Positions 55,267 to 63,331 of a DNA stretch of 64,000 nucleotides are shown here, one piece after another. The notes beneath the pieces are model-generated. The model worked only from the letters and a program-made list of their open reading frames with translations, was not told the DNA's origin and made no database searches. The stretch comes from Pseudomonas frederiksbergensis (GTDB lineage: Bacteria; Pseudomonadota; Gammaproteobacteria; Pseudomonadales; Pseudomonadaceae): positions 4,340,001 through 4,404,000 of the forward strand of contig NZ_CP142104.1 of NCBI RefSeq assembly GCF_035751725.1, in the 5' to 3' direction. Positions within the stretch are counted from its first letter, which is position 1, and every line of letters begins with the position of its first letter. Both the position numbers and the translations under genes were made by a program.

Positions 55267-56640
55267 TCAGGCCTGGTTCAGGTACCAACGCCAATCCTGC
55301 TCGCCGACTTCACCCATGAACTGGCGATATTCGGCGTGCTTGACCGCCAGGTACACACCGAGAAACGCCTCGCCAAAAGCGTCCCGCGCCCACGTTGAAG
55401 TCTCCAGGGCGCGCAAGGTGGTGAGCCAGTCGGTGGGCAGTAACTGGGCGGCCTGGGCGTAGCCGTTGCCTTCGACAGGCGCACCGGGATCACGCCGCTC
55501 CCGGATGCCGCGATGGATGCCGGCCAATATTGCCGCCGCGGCCAGGTAGGGATTGGCATCGGCGCCGCAGATACGATGCTCGATGTGCCGCGACGACGCC
55601 GGGCCGCCAGGCACCCGCAGGCTGACGGTGCGATTGTCCACGCCCCAGGTCGCCGCCAGCGGGGCGTAGCTGTTGCTTTGAAAACGACGGTAGGAGTTGG
55701 CGTTCGGACAAAACATCAATAGCGAGTCCAGCAGCGTTTCGAGCATTCCGCCTACCGCTTGACGCAATAACGGCGTGCCTTCGGCAGCTTCACTGGCGAA
55801 CAGATTATTGCCTTCCCGATCCGCGAGGCTGACGTGCATGTGCAGGCCGGATCCCGCCAGGTGCTCGAACGGCTTAGCCATGAAACACGCCGCCATCCCG
55901 TGTCTATGGGCCACGCCCTTGACCAGTCGCTTGTAGCGCACCGCTTCATCCATGGCTTGCAGGGCGTCGGAGCGATGTTCAAGCGTGATCTCCACCTGCC
56001 CCGGTGCGTATTCCGAAATGGCGGTCCGAGCGGGAATACCCTGTAGCCTGCATGCCGCGTAGAGGTCTGCAAGGAAGGGCTCGATCTGCTCCAGCTCACG
56101 CAAACCGTAGACCTGGGTATGGCGAGGCCTGTTGCCGTCGGCGTCCCGCGCCGGCTGTGGTCGGCCCTCGCTGTCGCGCTGTGCATCCAACAGATAGAAC
56201 TCCAGCTCAGCCGCCATTACCGGGTAATAACCGTCCGCCTGCAAGCCTTCGATGACGCGGCTGAGCAGGTAGCGGGGATCGGCGATGACCGCCGGCATGC
56301 CCTCCCGGGGATGCATGGCGACTTGCACCGCGGCAGTCGGGATCAGCCGCCAGGGCATGCGTTGCAAGCTGCCATCCAACGGGTAGGCCCGGCAATCGAT
56401 GTCGCCGACGTCCCAGACCAGGCCGGAGTTTTCCACATCGTCGCCATTGTTGGTCAGCCCCAGAATCGTACTGGGCAGCGGCCGGCCACTTTGATAGACC
56501 GCGAGTAATTCGTCCCGATGCAGCCACTTGCCCCGGGGCACGCCGTTGTTGTCGACAATAAACAGTTCGAACAGCTCGATATCCGGGTTTTCCGTCAGGA
56601 ACGCCTGGGCCTGTTGCTCGGATGCAAAAGAAAGATTCAT
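55267..56640 (-). CDS. Glutamine synthetase-family gamma-glutamylpolyamine synthetase (PuuA/PauA-like)
   Basis: 457 aa from ATG at 56638-56640. GS fold: N-terminal beta-grasp, then metal-binding VMAAELEFYLLDAQ (about 143-156), EYAPGQVEITLEHR, GSGLHMHVSLADREGNN, NSYRRFQSNSYAPL and RVPGGPASSRHIEHRICGAD followed by ANPYLAAAAIL. It lacks the GlnA adenylylation-loop signature. This branch ligates glutamate to putrescine, spermidine or ethanolamine for catabolism. Pseudomonas carry several such paralogues, so the amine is uncertain. No puu/pau partner gene is adjacent. Confidence 0.9.
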   Translation of the reverse strand: MNLSFASEQQAQAFLTENPDIELFELFIVDNNGVPRGKWLHRDELLAVYQSGRPLPSTILGLTNNGDDVENSGLVWDVGDIDCRAYPLDGSLQRMPWRLIPTAAVQVAMHPREGMPAVIADPRYLLSRVIEGLQADGYYPVMAAELEFYLLDAQRDSEGRPQPARDADGNRPRHTQVYGLRELEQIEPFLADLYAACRLQGIPARTAISEYAPGQVEITLEHRSDALQAMDEAVRYKRLVKGVAHRHGMAACFMAKPFEHLAGSGLHMHVSLADREGNNLFASEAAEGTPLLRQAVGGMLETLLDSLLMFCPNANSYRRFQSNSYAPLAATWGVDNRTVSLRVPGGPASSRHIEHRICGADANPYLAAAAILAGIHRGIRERRDPGAPVEGNGYAQAAQLLPTDWLTTLRALETSTWARDAFGEAFLGVYLAVKHAEYRQFMGEVGEQDWRWYLNQA

Positions 56641-57012
56641 GGAAACGCTCGTATATTCATGTCGGACGGGCGACCAGGCGCCGTCAGCCTGTGCTCGCCA
56701 ACGACGAGCACGGTTCAAGGATCAACAGGAGATACAAAGGTCTGGAGGGCGCGCATGACGGCAATGCCAGAGCGCCCAAAACGCCAATTCACAAGGCAGC
56801 GCGCAAGATGATGGGGCCACGGCAGGTGCGTGCCCGCCGGCCGGACCGTTGGCGGCGAGTGGCGGGTATGCAGGGCCTGCGGGCCAACCGTCCATAGGGA
56901 TATCACAGCAAGTATTCGGTCGAAGCGTCACACGACGCCGTGTACCGTTAAATCATCATTTAGCGGAGTCTGGATCAACACCCGCTAAACAATTGTCCCC
57001 GTCCCACCCGAC
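56641..57012. other. Intergenic region, 372 bp, no convincing gene
   Basis: Leader and promoter region of the GS-like gene on its left. Short frames in it have no ribosome sites or recognisable sequence. It contains GC-rich imperfect dyads around 56820-56880 and the inverted repeat at 56959-56989. Confidence 0.5.
56959..56989. promoter_or_regulatory. 8-bp inverted repeat with 15-bp spacer: operator or RNA hairpin
   Basis: TTTAGCGG and CCGCTAAA, perfect complements, centre to centre about 23 bp, 24 nt after the isomerase stop and about 320 nt upstream of the GS-like start. As RNA from the isomerase gene it would be a stem with a 15-nt loop followed by TGATGATTT; as DNA it could bind a dimeric regulator. 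Confidence 0.4.
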
Positions 57013-57378
57013 TTAAACGCCGATAGCGGCCTTGGCATAAGGGACGCGGTCAATATCCAGCAGCTCCACGCACAACTGCACGCTGACCCCAGCGGGCCAT
57101 GGGCCCAGGTCCTGAAGCACGGCCAGCAGGCTGTCGGCCAGCTGCTTTTTGATTTCCGGCGAACGCCCGCTGAGCAAGGCCAGTTTCACGTGCAGGAAGC
57201 CCCGCTCTCCCATGCCGGTCCCGACGCGGAATGTCTCGAGCTTCACGGCCCGGCTCTTGATGTCGAACTCCGCAGCGAACTGCCCGGATGCCACCAGCGC
57301 ATTGTTCAAGCGCAACAGCGCGACGTCGGCATTCAGCTCGGTCAGGTTGGCGGTGTACTCCATGTGCAGGTGGGGCAT
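57013..57378 (-). CDS. 5-carboxymethyl-2-hydroxymuconate delta-isomerase-like protein
   Basis: 121 aa from ATG at 57376-57378, giving MPHLHMEYTANL with the catalytic Pro next to the start, as in CHMI (HpaF) and the tautomerase superfamily. GERGFLHVKLALLSGRSPEI with KKQLADSLLAVLQD matches the CHMI helix-strand core. It isomerises an intermediate of homoprotocatechuate degradation in true HpaF, but no other hpa gene is present, so it may serve another substrate. A LysR gene lies 69 nt upstream on the same strand. Confidence 0.88.
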   Translation of the reverse strand: MPHLHMEYTANLTELNADVALLRLNNALVASGQFAAEFDIKSRAVKLETFRVGTGMGERGFLHVKLALLSGRSPEIKKQLADSLLAVLQDLGPWPAGVSVQLCVELLDIDRVPYAKAAIGV

Positions 57379-57447
57379 GCGTTCGACTCCGATTCGAAAA
57401 TGTATTGTTGGAATGGGTTTGCGCAACCATACCGCGACTTGGTGCGT

Positions 57448-58383
57448 TCAGGCAGGTTTTGTTTCTTGCGCCAGAGGCATCCGCTCGCTCATGAACGCCT
57501 CCAACCGCGACCTCAGCCACCGCTCGGCCGGGTCGTTGTCGACGTGGCTCAGCCAAACCATGGACAAATCCACGGTCGGCGTCTCGAAGGGGAAGGGTTC
57601 ACAGAACAATTGGCCGGAAGCGGCCATGGCCGTGGCGGTGTAGTCCGGCAGGCTGGCGATCAGATCAGTGCCGGCCAGCAACGCCGGCAAGGCGCTGTAC
57701 TGTGGCACCGACAGCACCACGTGGCGTTTGCGGCCGATTTCCGCCAGCCATTCGTCAGCCAGGCCGGCAATGTTGGCCGTATGGGAAACCAGAACCTGTG
57801 GCCGCGCGCAGTATTCATCCAGGGTCAGCGGTGTGTCCGAGGCATCGGCCCGCAGCACACGGGCCCGGATGTGCCGCAGCAGCTTGCGCTTGGCATTGGC
57901 CGGCAGCCCTCGGGTCTGGCTGATGCCGACCGTAATGTCCCCCGAGGCAAGCAAGTCGGGAATGCGCCAGTAATCGACGTGCTGGACCACGAACACGACG
58001 TTGGGCGCTTCCTGGCGCAGGCTGCGCAACAGCGGCGGCAGCAGGCCGAATTCCACGTCGTCCGACAGGCCGATGCGGAATGTCATGGTGCTGCTGGCTG
58101 GGTCGAAATCATGGGTCAGGCTCAGCGCCACCGACAGCGAGTCCAGTGCCGGCGACAGGTGCTGGATGATTTCCTCGGCCCGCGCCGTCGGCTCCATGCG
58201 GTGCCCGACGCGGATGAACAACGGGTCGTTGAACATCGCCCTGAGGCGATTGAGGGCCGAGCTGATGGTCGGTTGGCCGAGGAACAGCTTTTCTGCAGCC
58301 CGCGTCACGTTACGCTCAAGCATCAACGTTTCGAAAACCACCATCAGGTTGATGTCGGCCTTGCGCAATTCGTTGCGGTTCAT
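57448..58383 (-). CDS. LysR-family transcriptional regulator
   Basis: 311 aa. HTH (about 9-66: LMVVFETLMLERNVTRAAEK, LFLGQPTISSALNRLRAMF) and a PBP-like effector domain (about 96-300). The ADINLMVVFETLMLERNVT opening is typical of the NodD/SyrM-like or PltR-like branch. Upstream, ATTGG-N10-CCAAT (58446-58465) is a plausible LysR-type dyad for autoregulation. The CHMI-like gene follows on the same strand and may be a target. Confidence 0.92.
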   Translation of the reverse strand: MNRNELRKADINLMVVFETLMLERNVTRAAEKLFLGQPTISSALNRLRAMFNDPLFIRVGHRMEPTARAEEIIQHLSPALDSLSVALSLTHDFDPASSTMTFRIGLSDDVEFGLLPPLLRSLRQEAPNVVFVVQHVDYWRIPDLLASGDITVGISQTRGLPANAKRKLLRHIRARVLRADASDTPLTLDEYCARPQVLVSHTANIAGLADEWLAEIGRKRHVVLSVPQYSALPALLAGTDLIASLPDYTATAMAASGQLFCEPFPFETPTVDLSMVWLSHVDNDPAERWLRSRLEAFMSERMPLAQETKPA

Positions 58384-58547
58384 CCATTGCTCCTGGTTCC
58401 AGTCGGTGTGGCAGGCCCTGCAATTTTCTGAAATATCTCACAATCATTGGAAACGTATTGCCAATAGCGAAAATTATCAGCTTGGCTAGGCTTGCGACGA
58501 CATGTACAGAACATGTCCTGAATAAATAAATCGCATGGAGCGAACCG

Positions 58548-58739
58548 ATGTATTTTGAAATCTACCGACAGACCCGAGGCACCCCAAGCACCGGACAAGG
58601 CCAATGGCGCTGGCGCTTGAGGGCCGGCAATCACGAAACTATCGCCAGCGGTGAATCCTACGTGAACAAGGCTGATTGCCTGCACGTCATCGGGTTGATC
58701 AAGAGCGCGCACGGCGAGACACCTGTAAAAGAAATCTGA
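58548..58739 (+). CDS. YegP/DUF1508 family small protein
   Basis: 63 aa, one DUF1508 repeat: MYFEIYRQTRGTPSTGQGQW then RWRLRAGNHETIASGESYVN and KADCLHVIGLIKS. The family usually reads FYWRLKAANGEIIAxSExY and appears as one or two repeats with unknown function. ATGGAGCG lies just upstream of the ATG. Divergent from the LysR gene. Confidence 0.87.
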   Translation: MYFEIYRQTRGTPSTGQGQWRWRLRAGNHETIASGESYVNKADCLHVIGLIKSAHGETPVKEI

Positions 58740-58801
58740 AGCCGTCCACGGGCCGACCATCCTGAAGTATCGTATGCAGCGAACAGCGAGAGGTCGCGCC
58801 C

Positions 58802-59608
58802 ATGACTCAACCCGATAACCGTAGCGACTGGCTGGTGCGTGCGCCTGAATCGGGGAAACTGGAGCGCATCGAGGCCTATTTCAGCGGTCACGGCTACAGC
58901 GCCCACCGGCATGACACCTACGCCATCGGCTTTACGCTTTCCGGCGTCCAGAGCTTCAACTACCGGCACAGCAAACGTCATAGCCAGCCCGGTGGAACCA
59001 TCGTGTTGCACCCCGATGAGGTTCATGACGGCGAAGCAGGCACCAGCGACGGCTTTCATTACCGGATGTCCTACATCGAGCCCTCCCTGATCCAAGAAGT
59101 GCTGGGTGGCAGGCCATTGCCCTTCATCGAGGGCGGGCTGTCGAACGATCCCCGGCTCAACATTGCGACCCGCAGATTGCTGAATACGCTGGAGCATCGT
59201 CTCGATCCGCTGGAGGAAGACGACGCCATCTATGATGTGGCCCAGGCGCTCGCTGTCGCGGCGGGTCGTCGACGCGGACGCCGGCTGCTGGACTACCCCG
59301 CCGCTGAGCGTGCGCGCCTGTTTATTCATGACACCCTTGGCCAACCCGTCACCCTGGATGACTTGGTCGAGGCCAGCGGTCGGGATCGGTGGAGCCTGTC
59401 ACGGGATTTCCGCGCGCTGTACGGCACCAGCCCCTATCGCTACATCACCCAACGCCGATTGAACGAAGCCCGGCGCCTGGTATTGCATGGCCTGCCATTG
59501 AGCGAAGCAGCCCTGGCCTGTGGTTTTTTCGACCAGAGCCACATGACCCGACTGCACACCCAAGCCTTCGGCATTTCGCCGGCGCGCTGGTTGAAAATGC
59601 TGCGCTGA
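58802..59608 (+). CDS. AraC-family transcriptional regulator with cupin sensor
   Basis: 268 aa. N-terminal AraC cupin (about 20-100: YSAHRHDTYAIGFTLSGVQS, GGTIVLHPDEVHDGEAG) and two HTHs at the C-terminus (VTLDDLVEASGRDRWSLSRD; GLPLSEAALACGFFDQSHMT then RLHTQAFGISPARW). AGAGGTCGC precedes the ATG. The effector is unknown. Family members of this type often regulate an adjacent exporter or metabolic gene; here a cupin gene lies 103 nt downstream. Confidence 0.92.
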   Translation: MTQPDNRSDWLVRAPESGKLERIEAYFSGHGYSAHRHDTYAIGFTLSGVQSFNYRHSKRHSQPGGTIVLHPDEVHDGEAGTSDGFHYRMSYIEPSLIQEVLGGRPLPFIEGGLSNDPRLNIATRRLLNTLEHRLDPLEEDDAIYDVAQALAVAAGRRRGRRLLDYPAAERARLFIHDTLGQPVTLDDLVEASGRDRWSLSRDFRALYGTSPYRYITQRRLNEARRLVLHGLPLSEAALACGFFDQSHMTRLHTQAFGISPARWLKMLR

Positions 59609-59711
59609 AGCCCATGGGTCACCCTGCAAAAGCTGCACGATCATCCAATACCCGCCCCGCCCCGGGCCGTAACGTAGCGCTCATCTTTTTCCAGTTGAGG
59701 AGCGTGCCCTG

Positions 59712-60080
59712 ATGAATCAGTACTCCCCCATTAACTTCGCTCAAAAATACGCGTTGTTCCACGAGCAGTGGGCGCCAAAGGTTGTCGCAGAAATGAACGA
59801 CTACCAATTCAAGATCGCCCGGCTCGAAGGTGATTTCATCTGGCACACCCACGCCGATACCGATGAAACCTTCATCGTGCTGGACGGTGAGCTGCGTATC
59901 GACTTTCGCGACGGCGCCGTCATGATTGGCCCGGGCGAGATGTACGTGGTCAAGAAAGGCGTCGAGCACAAACCCAGTGCCGAGCGGGAAGTGAAACTCT
60001 TGTTGATCGAGCCTCGCGGCATCATCAATACCGGTGAAGAAACCAACGAGCGAACGGCGGTCAATGACGTCTGGATCTGA
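59712..60080 (+). CDS. Single-domain cupin protein
   Basis: 122 aa. Cupin motif 1 IWHTHADTDETFIVLDGEL (about 43-61) and motif 2 IGPGEMYVVKKGVEHKPSAE (about 72-91), with metal-binding His-x-His-x4-Glu and a later His. The substrate is unknown; it resembles the mannose-6-phosphate isomerase/dioxygenase-like small cupins of Pseudomonas. Preceded by GAGGAGCG. Convergent with the PhyH gene (11-nt gap). Confidence 0.88.
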   Translation: MNQYSPINFAQKYALFHEQWAPKVVAEMNDYQFKIARLEGDFIWHTHADTDETFIVLDGELRIDFRDGAVMIGPGEMYVVKKGVEHKPSAEREVKLLLIEPRGIINTGEETNERTAVNDVWI

Positions 60081-60091
60081 CCGCGCCTGGC

Positions 60092-60838
60092 TCAGTCGTA
60101 CTCCGCCTCCTGATGGTCACCGAGCAGCCGTCGCTGGCGAGGCGTCGCGGCGGCGAGTACCACGGGATTGAACTGCCAGTGCAGATAGGGCGAGAACTTC
60201 TGCGCAATCATTCGCCGGCCATAGTGCACCTGGAGCATGTACCGCGTGCGGTCGGCGGTCCGGTTGTCACTGCCGGCGTGCCACAACTCGCTGCGCATAA
60301 CCAGCACATCGCCCGCCCTGCATAATACTGGCTGCGCCGAACGCCCTTGCCAGTGTGTTTCACCCGCCACGGGTGCACGGCCCGCCTTGTGGCTGCCGGG
60401 TATCACCCGTGTCGGGCTCAGGTCGGCGTCGATGTCATCGAGGTAAAACTGTGCGGTGAACACCTGCATCGGCAGTTCGAAACCGGGGTCGGCCAACAGC
60501 GCCGGCGGCAGCTCCATCGGCAGGTAATCCAGATGCAGTGGAGCGCCGACAAACCCGGGATGACAGCGCCAGGCCGTCTGCCCGATGATGTGGCAATCGT
60601 CACCCAAAGCCGCTTCGGCGAGCTCGATCACGCCGCTCACTTCCAAATACGGCAACCAGAACGGATCCCGGTTGAACACGCATTTGTAATGATCGATGAC
60701 GCCGCTGTAATCCCAGTGCTGGGGTTTCAGCACGTCGATAGCGCGACGCAGGTCGGCGATCTGCCCGGCATCCAACACACCGGGCATCAGGACAAAACCG
60801 TCCTGATGCAGGGCTCGCAGAAGGTCGTCAATCGCCAC
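60092..60838 (-). CDS. Phytanoyl-CoA dioxygenase (PhyH)-family oxygenase
   Basis: 248 aa. Non-haem Fe(II)/2-oxoglutarate oxygenase fold with the facial triad His-x-Asp in LHLDYLPMEL (about 100-109) and the distal His in ELWHAGSDNRTADRTRYM, which also holds the 2-oxoglutarate-binding Arg. FTAQFYLDDIDADLSPTRVI and PGSHKAG are typical PhyH blocks. Substrate unknown; family members hydroxylate small molecules including ectoine. It follows the chemoreceptor start by transcription order and is separated from its stop by 13 nt. Confidence 0.87.
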   Translation of the reverse strand: MAIDDLLRALHQDGFVLMPGVLDAGQIADLRRAIDVLKPQHWDYSGVIDHYKCVFNRDPFWLPYLEVSGVIELAEAALGDDCHIIGQTAWRCHPGFVGAPLHLDYLPMELPPALLADPGFELPMQVFTAQFYLDDIDADLSPTRVIPGSHKAGRAPVAGETHWQGRSAQPVLCRAGDVLVMRSELWHAGSDNRTADRTRYMLQVHYGRRMIAQKFSPYLHWQFNPVVLAAATPRQRRLLGDHQEAEYD

Positions 60839-60851
60839 GACACCACCTGCC

Positions 60852-62486
60852 TCAGGTGCGGAAGCGGCCGGTCAGCTCTGCGAGGTTTCTCGACAGATTG
60901 GAAAGCTGCTGGCTGGCGTGCATGCTCTGGGCAGAATTGGCGGCCGCCTCGTTGGACAGGTCGCGGATATCAGAAATGTTGCGGGCTATTTCTTCAGTGA
61001 CGCTGCTCTGTTCCTCACAGGCATTGGCAATCTGCGCGGCCATGTCGTTGATCCGCTGGATCGAACCGCCGGTACCGCTGAGCACCTGGTCGACACCCGC
61101 TGCGCGTTCCACACTGTCACGGGCCTTGCTGCTGCCCACGTGCATGGCTTGTACAGCCTTGGCGACACCGCTCTGCAAGCGCTCGATGCGAACCTGGATG
61201 TCCTTGGTGGAGTCCTGGGTGCGGGCCGCAAGCGCCCTCACCTCATCGGCCACCACGGCAAAACCACGGCCCTGTTCACCGGCCCGCGCCGCTTCGATGG
61301 CAGCGTTCAGCGCCAACAGGTTGGTTTGTTCGGCAATGCCACGGATCACCTCAAGCACGGCGCCGATACTGGACGTTTCCTGAGCCAATGCCTCGATCGT
61401 GCCCGAAGCGCTCTCCACTTCCTGGGCCAACTGGCGGATCGACTCGATGGTGCTACTGACCACCTCGGCGCCGTCACGAGACTGGCTGCTCGCCTGTTGC
61501 GCGGCATCCGAAGCGCTCACCGCGTTATGCGCCACTTCATGCACCGCCGCGCTCATCTGGGTGGCGGCGGTACTGACCTGGTCGAGCGCCGCGTGCTCGC
61601 TGCTGATCAGCCGATCGTTGGTCGCGGCCATATCGGCCATGGCCCGCGCTGCGGAATCCACCTCTGCGGTGACCCGCCCAACCTCGGCGATCAACGGTTG
61701 CAGTTTGTCGAGAAAACGGTTGAAGGCCCCGCTGAGCTGGCCCAGCTCATCGGCCGAACGTACCTCGAGGCGGCCTTTCAGATCGCCACCACCCTCGGCA
61801 ATCTGCTCGACGCGATGCAGCAGCCGGCGCATCGGGCTCAACACCACCATAGGCAGGGCAACCAGCACAAGGATGCAACCGAACAGGCCGACCAGCAGAA
61901 TCATGCCCTGGTGCACCCCGACCGCCTCGCCGTTTTCAATCGCCGCATCGCCTTCGCGGTGGGACGCTGCATCTTCCAGCTCACCCAACTTGTCGATGGA
62001 GTCACGCATGGTTTCGAACAGGCGCTCACTGTCACCAAAGCTCAGCGCGCTGGCCCCCTGCGGATCGCCTACCGACAGTTCGAGGACCCGCCGCGACACC
62101 TGCATCCATTTGCCGAAGCTGTCATTGAACTGACTGACCAATGCCTGCGCCTCGGCACCAGGTTGCATTGCGGCATATTGCTGCACGCGGTCATAGGCCT
62201 GCTTCGCATTCTCGCCATGACTGGCGCTCAGCGCTTTCAAATGCTCATCGGCATGACCATCCAGCAGGCTGCGCTCGGCGACGAAAGCCTGATAAAGATC
62301 GCGGTCGGCATTGAGCAACAGACTGATCGCCGGCAGATAACGTTTGGTCAATTGCGTGCTGGATTCAGTCACCTGACTGATGCCGCGCATCCCCGCTCCC
62401 CCCATCAAGACCAGCAACACAGCCAGGAAGGCTATCGGCAGAGTGATTTTCCAGCGAAAGCCCAAGTCGGCGAAGAACCGCAGCAT
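60852..62486 (-). CDS. Methyl-accepting chemotaxis protein
   Basis: 544 aa. N-terminal membrane helix (about 13-33), a periplasmic helical four-helix-bundle-type sensor (about 35-190), a second membrane helix (about 194-215), a HAMP domain (about 216-270) and the cytoplasmic signalling domain. The hairpin tip [20 protein letters not shown] then [20 protein letters not shown] binds CheA/CheW. Methylation-site-like QQ/EE pairs lie either side. There is no C-terminal CheR pentapeptide. The ligand cannot be inferred. Confidence 0.94.
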   Translation of the reverse strand: MLRFFADLGFRWKITLPIAFLAVLLVLMGGAGMRGISQVTESSTQLTKRYLPAISLLLNADRDLYQAFVAERSLLDGHADEHLKALSASHGENAKQAYDRVQQYAAMQPGAEAQALVSQFNDSFGKWMQVSRRVLELSVGDPQGASALSFGDSERLFETMRDSIDKLGELEDAASHREGDAAIENGEAVGVHQGMILLVGLFGCILVLVALPMVVLSPMRRLLHRVEQIAEGGGDLKGRLEVRSADELGQLSGAFNRFLDKLQPLIAEVGRVTAEVDSAARAMADMAATNDRLISSEHAALDQVSTAATQMSAAVHEVAHNAVSASDAAQQASSQSRDGAEVVSSTIESIRQLAQEVESASGTIEALAQETSSIGAVLEVIRGIAEQTNLLALNAAIEAARAGEQGRGFAVVADEVRALAARTQDSTKDIQVRIERLQSGVAKAVQAMHVGSSKARDSVERAAGVDQVLSGTGGSIQRINDMAAQIANACEEQSSVTEEIARNISDIRDLSNEAAANSAQSMHASQQLSNLSRNLAELTGRFRT

Positions 62487-62914
62487 GGTGTCATTCCTTA
62501 CACGGGGGGATTACCTGCCTATCGGCAGCCTTGTCTTGAGCTATAGACCATTAGTCTGATTGTCACAAAGGTTTTGGTGTGAAGGGCTGGGGTTATTCAG
62601 GGTGCGGAGGGAGTTGAGCTGGATAAAACGTATCGGGTTGACGCCGTATCGTCGGGGAATCTTCTGACATTTTTCCGCTGATGCCGATCAGCTAATCGAC
62701 GCAAGCCCCTGTGGCGAGGGGAATTTAGCGAAACGTCGCACCGCCCCGCGGGGCTGCGAAGCAGCCCTAAAGCCAGACCCGGGTATGTCTGATTGATTTG
62801 GGTTAACGCTGGGATCGCTTCGCAGCACAACGGGGATAGATCCATGGCGCTGGACCCTGGCCTTCCAGTTTGCCCGCACTCTATTAATCACACCTCGGAG
62901 ACTCCGATGGCCCC
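62487..62914. other. Intergenic region with degenerate repeat sequence
   Basis: 428 bp upstream of the chemoreceptor. It contains a REP-like GTGGCGAGGGGAATTTAGCG (62711-62730) followed by the dyad CCCCGCGGGG and GGGCTGCGAAGCAGCCC, and GATCGCTTCGCAGCAC near 62813. This looks like an eroded intergenic repeat of the REPIN kind. No gene recognised. Confidence 0.5.
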
Positions 62915-63052
62915 ATGAAAAAAGCCAAAAAGACGCCCAAAAAAAACGCTCCAAATGAGCTGACATTTCTTGATGTTCGGCAAGCCGCACGTGATGGTCA
63001 GAAAGTGTTCGATAAACTTGTAATCACGGGCAAGCTTCCTATCAACTGGTGA
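62915..63052 (+). CDS. Possible 45-aa basic protein
   Basis: ATG at 62915 opens a 46-codon frame: a Lys-rich start (MKKAKKTPKKNAPNE), then LTFLDVRQAARDGQKVFDKL and VITGKLPINW. The second part looks like a real amphipathic helix and strand, not random translation. The nearest ribosome-like site, GGAG (62897-62900), is 14 nt away, which is too far. It could be a small gene or the remnant of a larger one. No family recognised. Confidence 0.4.
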   Translation: MKKAKKTPKKNAPNELTFLDVRQAARDGQKVFDKLVITGKLPINW

Positions 63053-63106
63053 AGATGTCACCTCAGCCAGCCTGCTCGAACCGACCTAAACCAAACGCCA
63101 GAAACG

Positions 63107-63142
63107 AAAAAGCCCCTGAAATGTTCAACCATTTCAGGGGCT
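63107..63142 (-). terminator. Rho-independent terminator of tRNA-Ser
   Basis: Minus strand: 12-bp perfect stem AGCCCCTGAAAT/ATTTCAGGGGCT (63111-63122 with 63131-63142), 8-nt loop, then TTTTCG. It lies 16 nt past the tRNA 3' end. Confidence 0.9.
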
Positions 63143-63158
63143 TAGTCATACACAATAA

Positions 63159-63248
63159 TGGCGGAGAGATAGGGATTTGAACCCTAGGTACTGTTGCCAG
63201 TACAACGGATTTCGAATCCGTCCCGTTCGGCCACTCCGGCATCTCTCC
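63159..63248 (-). tRNA. tRNA-Ser (anticodon CGA)
   Basis: 90 nt including an encoded CCA. Minus strand: acceptor GGAGAGA pairs with TCTCTCC, discriminator G. Anticodon stem-loop ACGGATTCGAAATCCGT gives anticodon CGA. The long variable arm (TGTACTGGCAACAGTACC) is typical of class II tRNA-Ser, and the T-arm GGGTTCAAATCCC is normal. D-arm GCCGGAGTGGCCGAACGGG. Followed by a strong terminator. Confidence 0.95.
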
Positions 63249-63331
63249 AGTGGCGCGCATCATACCAGCACATTCGCCGGAAGCGAACCCCCGAGCGAAA
63301 TTTTTTCCGTGCTATCAGATGCTTGCGTCGA

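Noticed and set aside
57013..57378. Evidence for a homoprotocatechuate (hpa) degradation cluster
   Set aside because: Only the isomerase-like gene is present; none of the other hpa genes is nearby.
60918..62546. A 542-codon plus-strand frame opposite the chemoreceptor
   Set aside because: Shadow frame: His/Arg/Gln-rich, with no domain, against a full MCP on the other strand.
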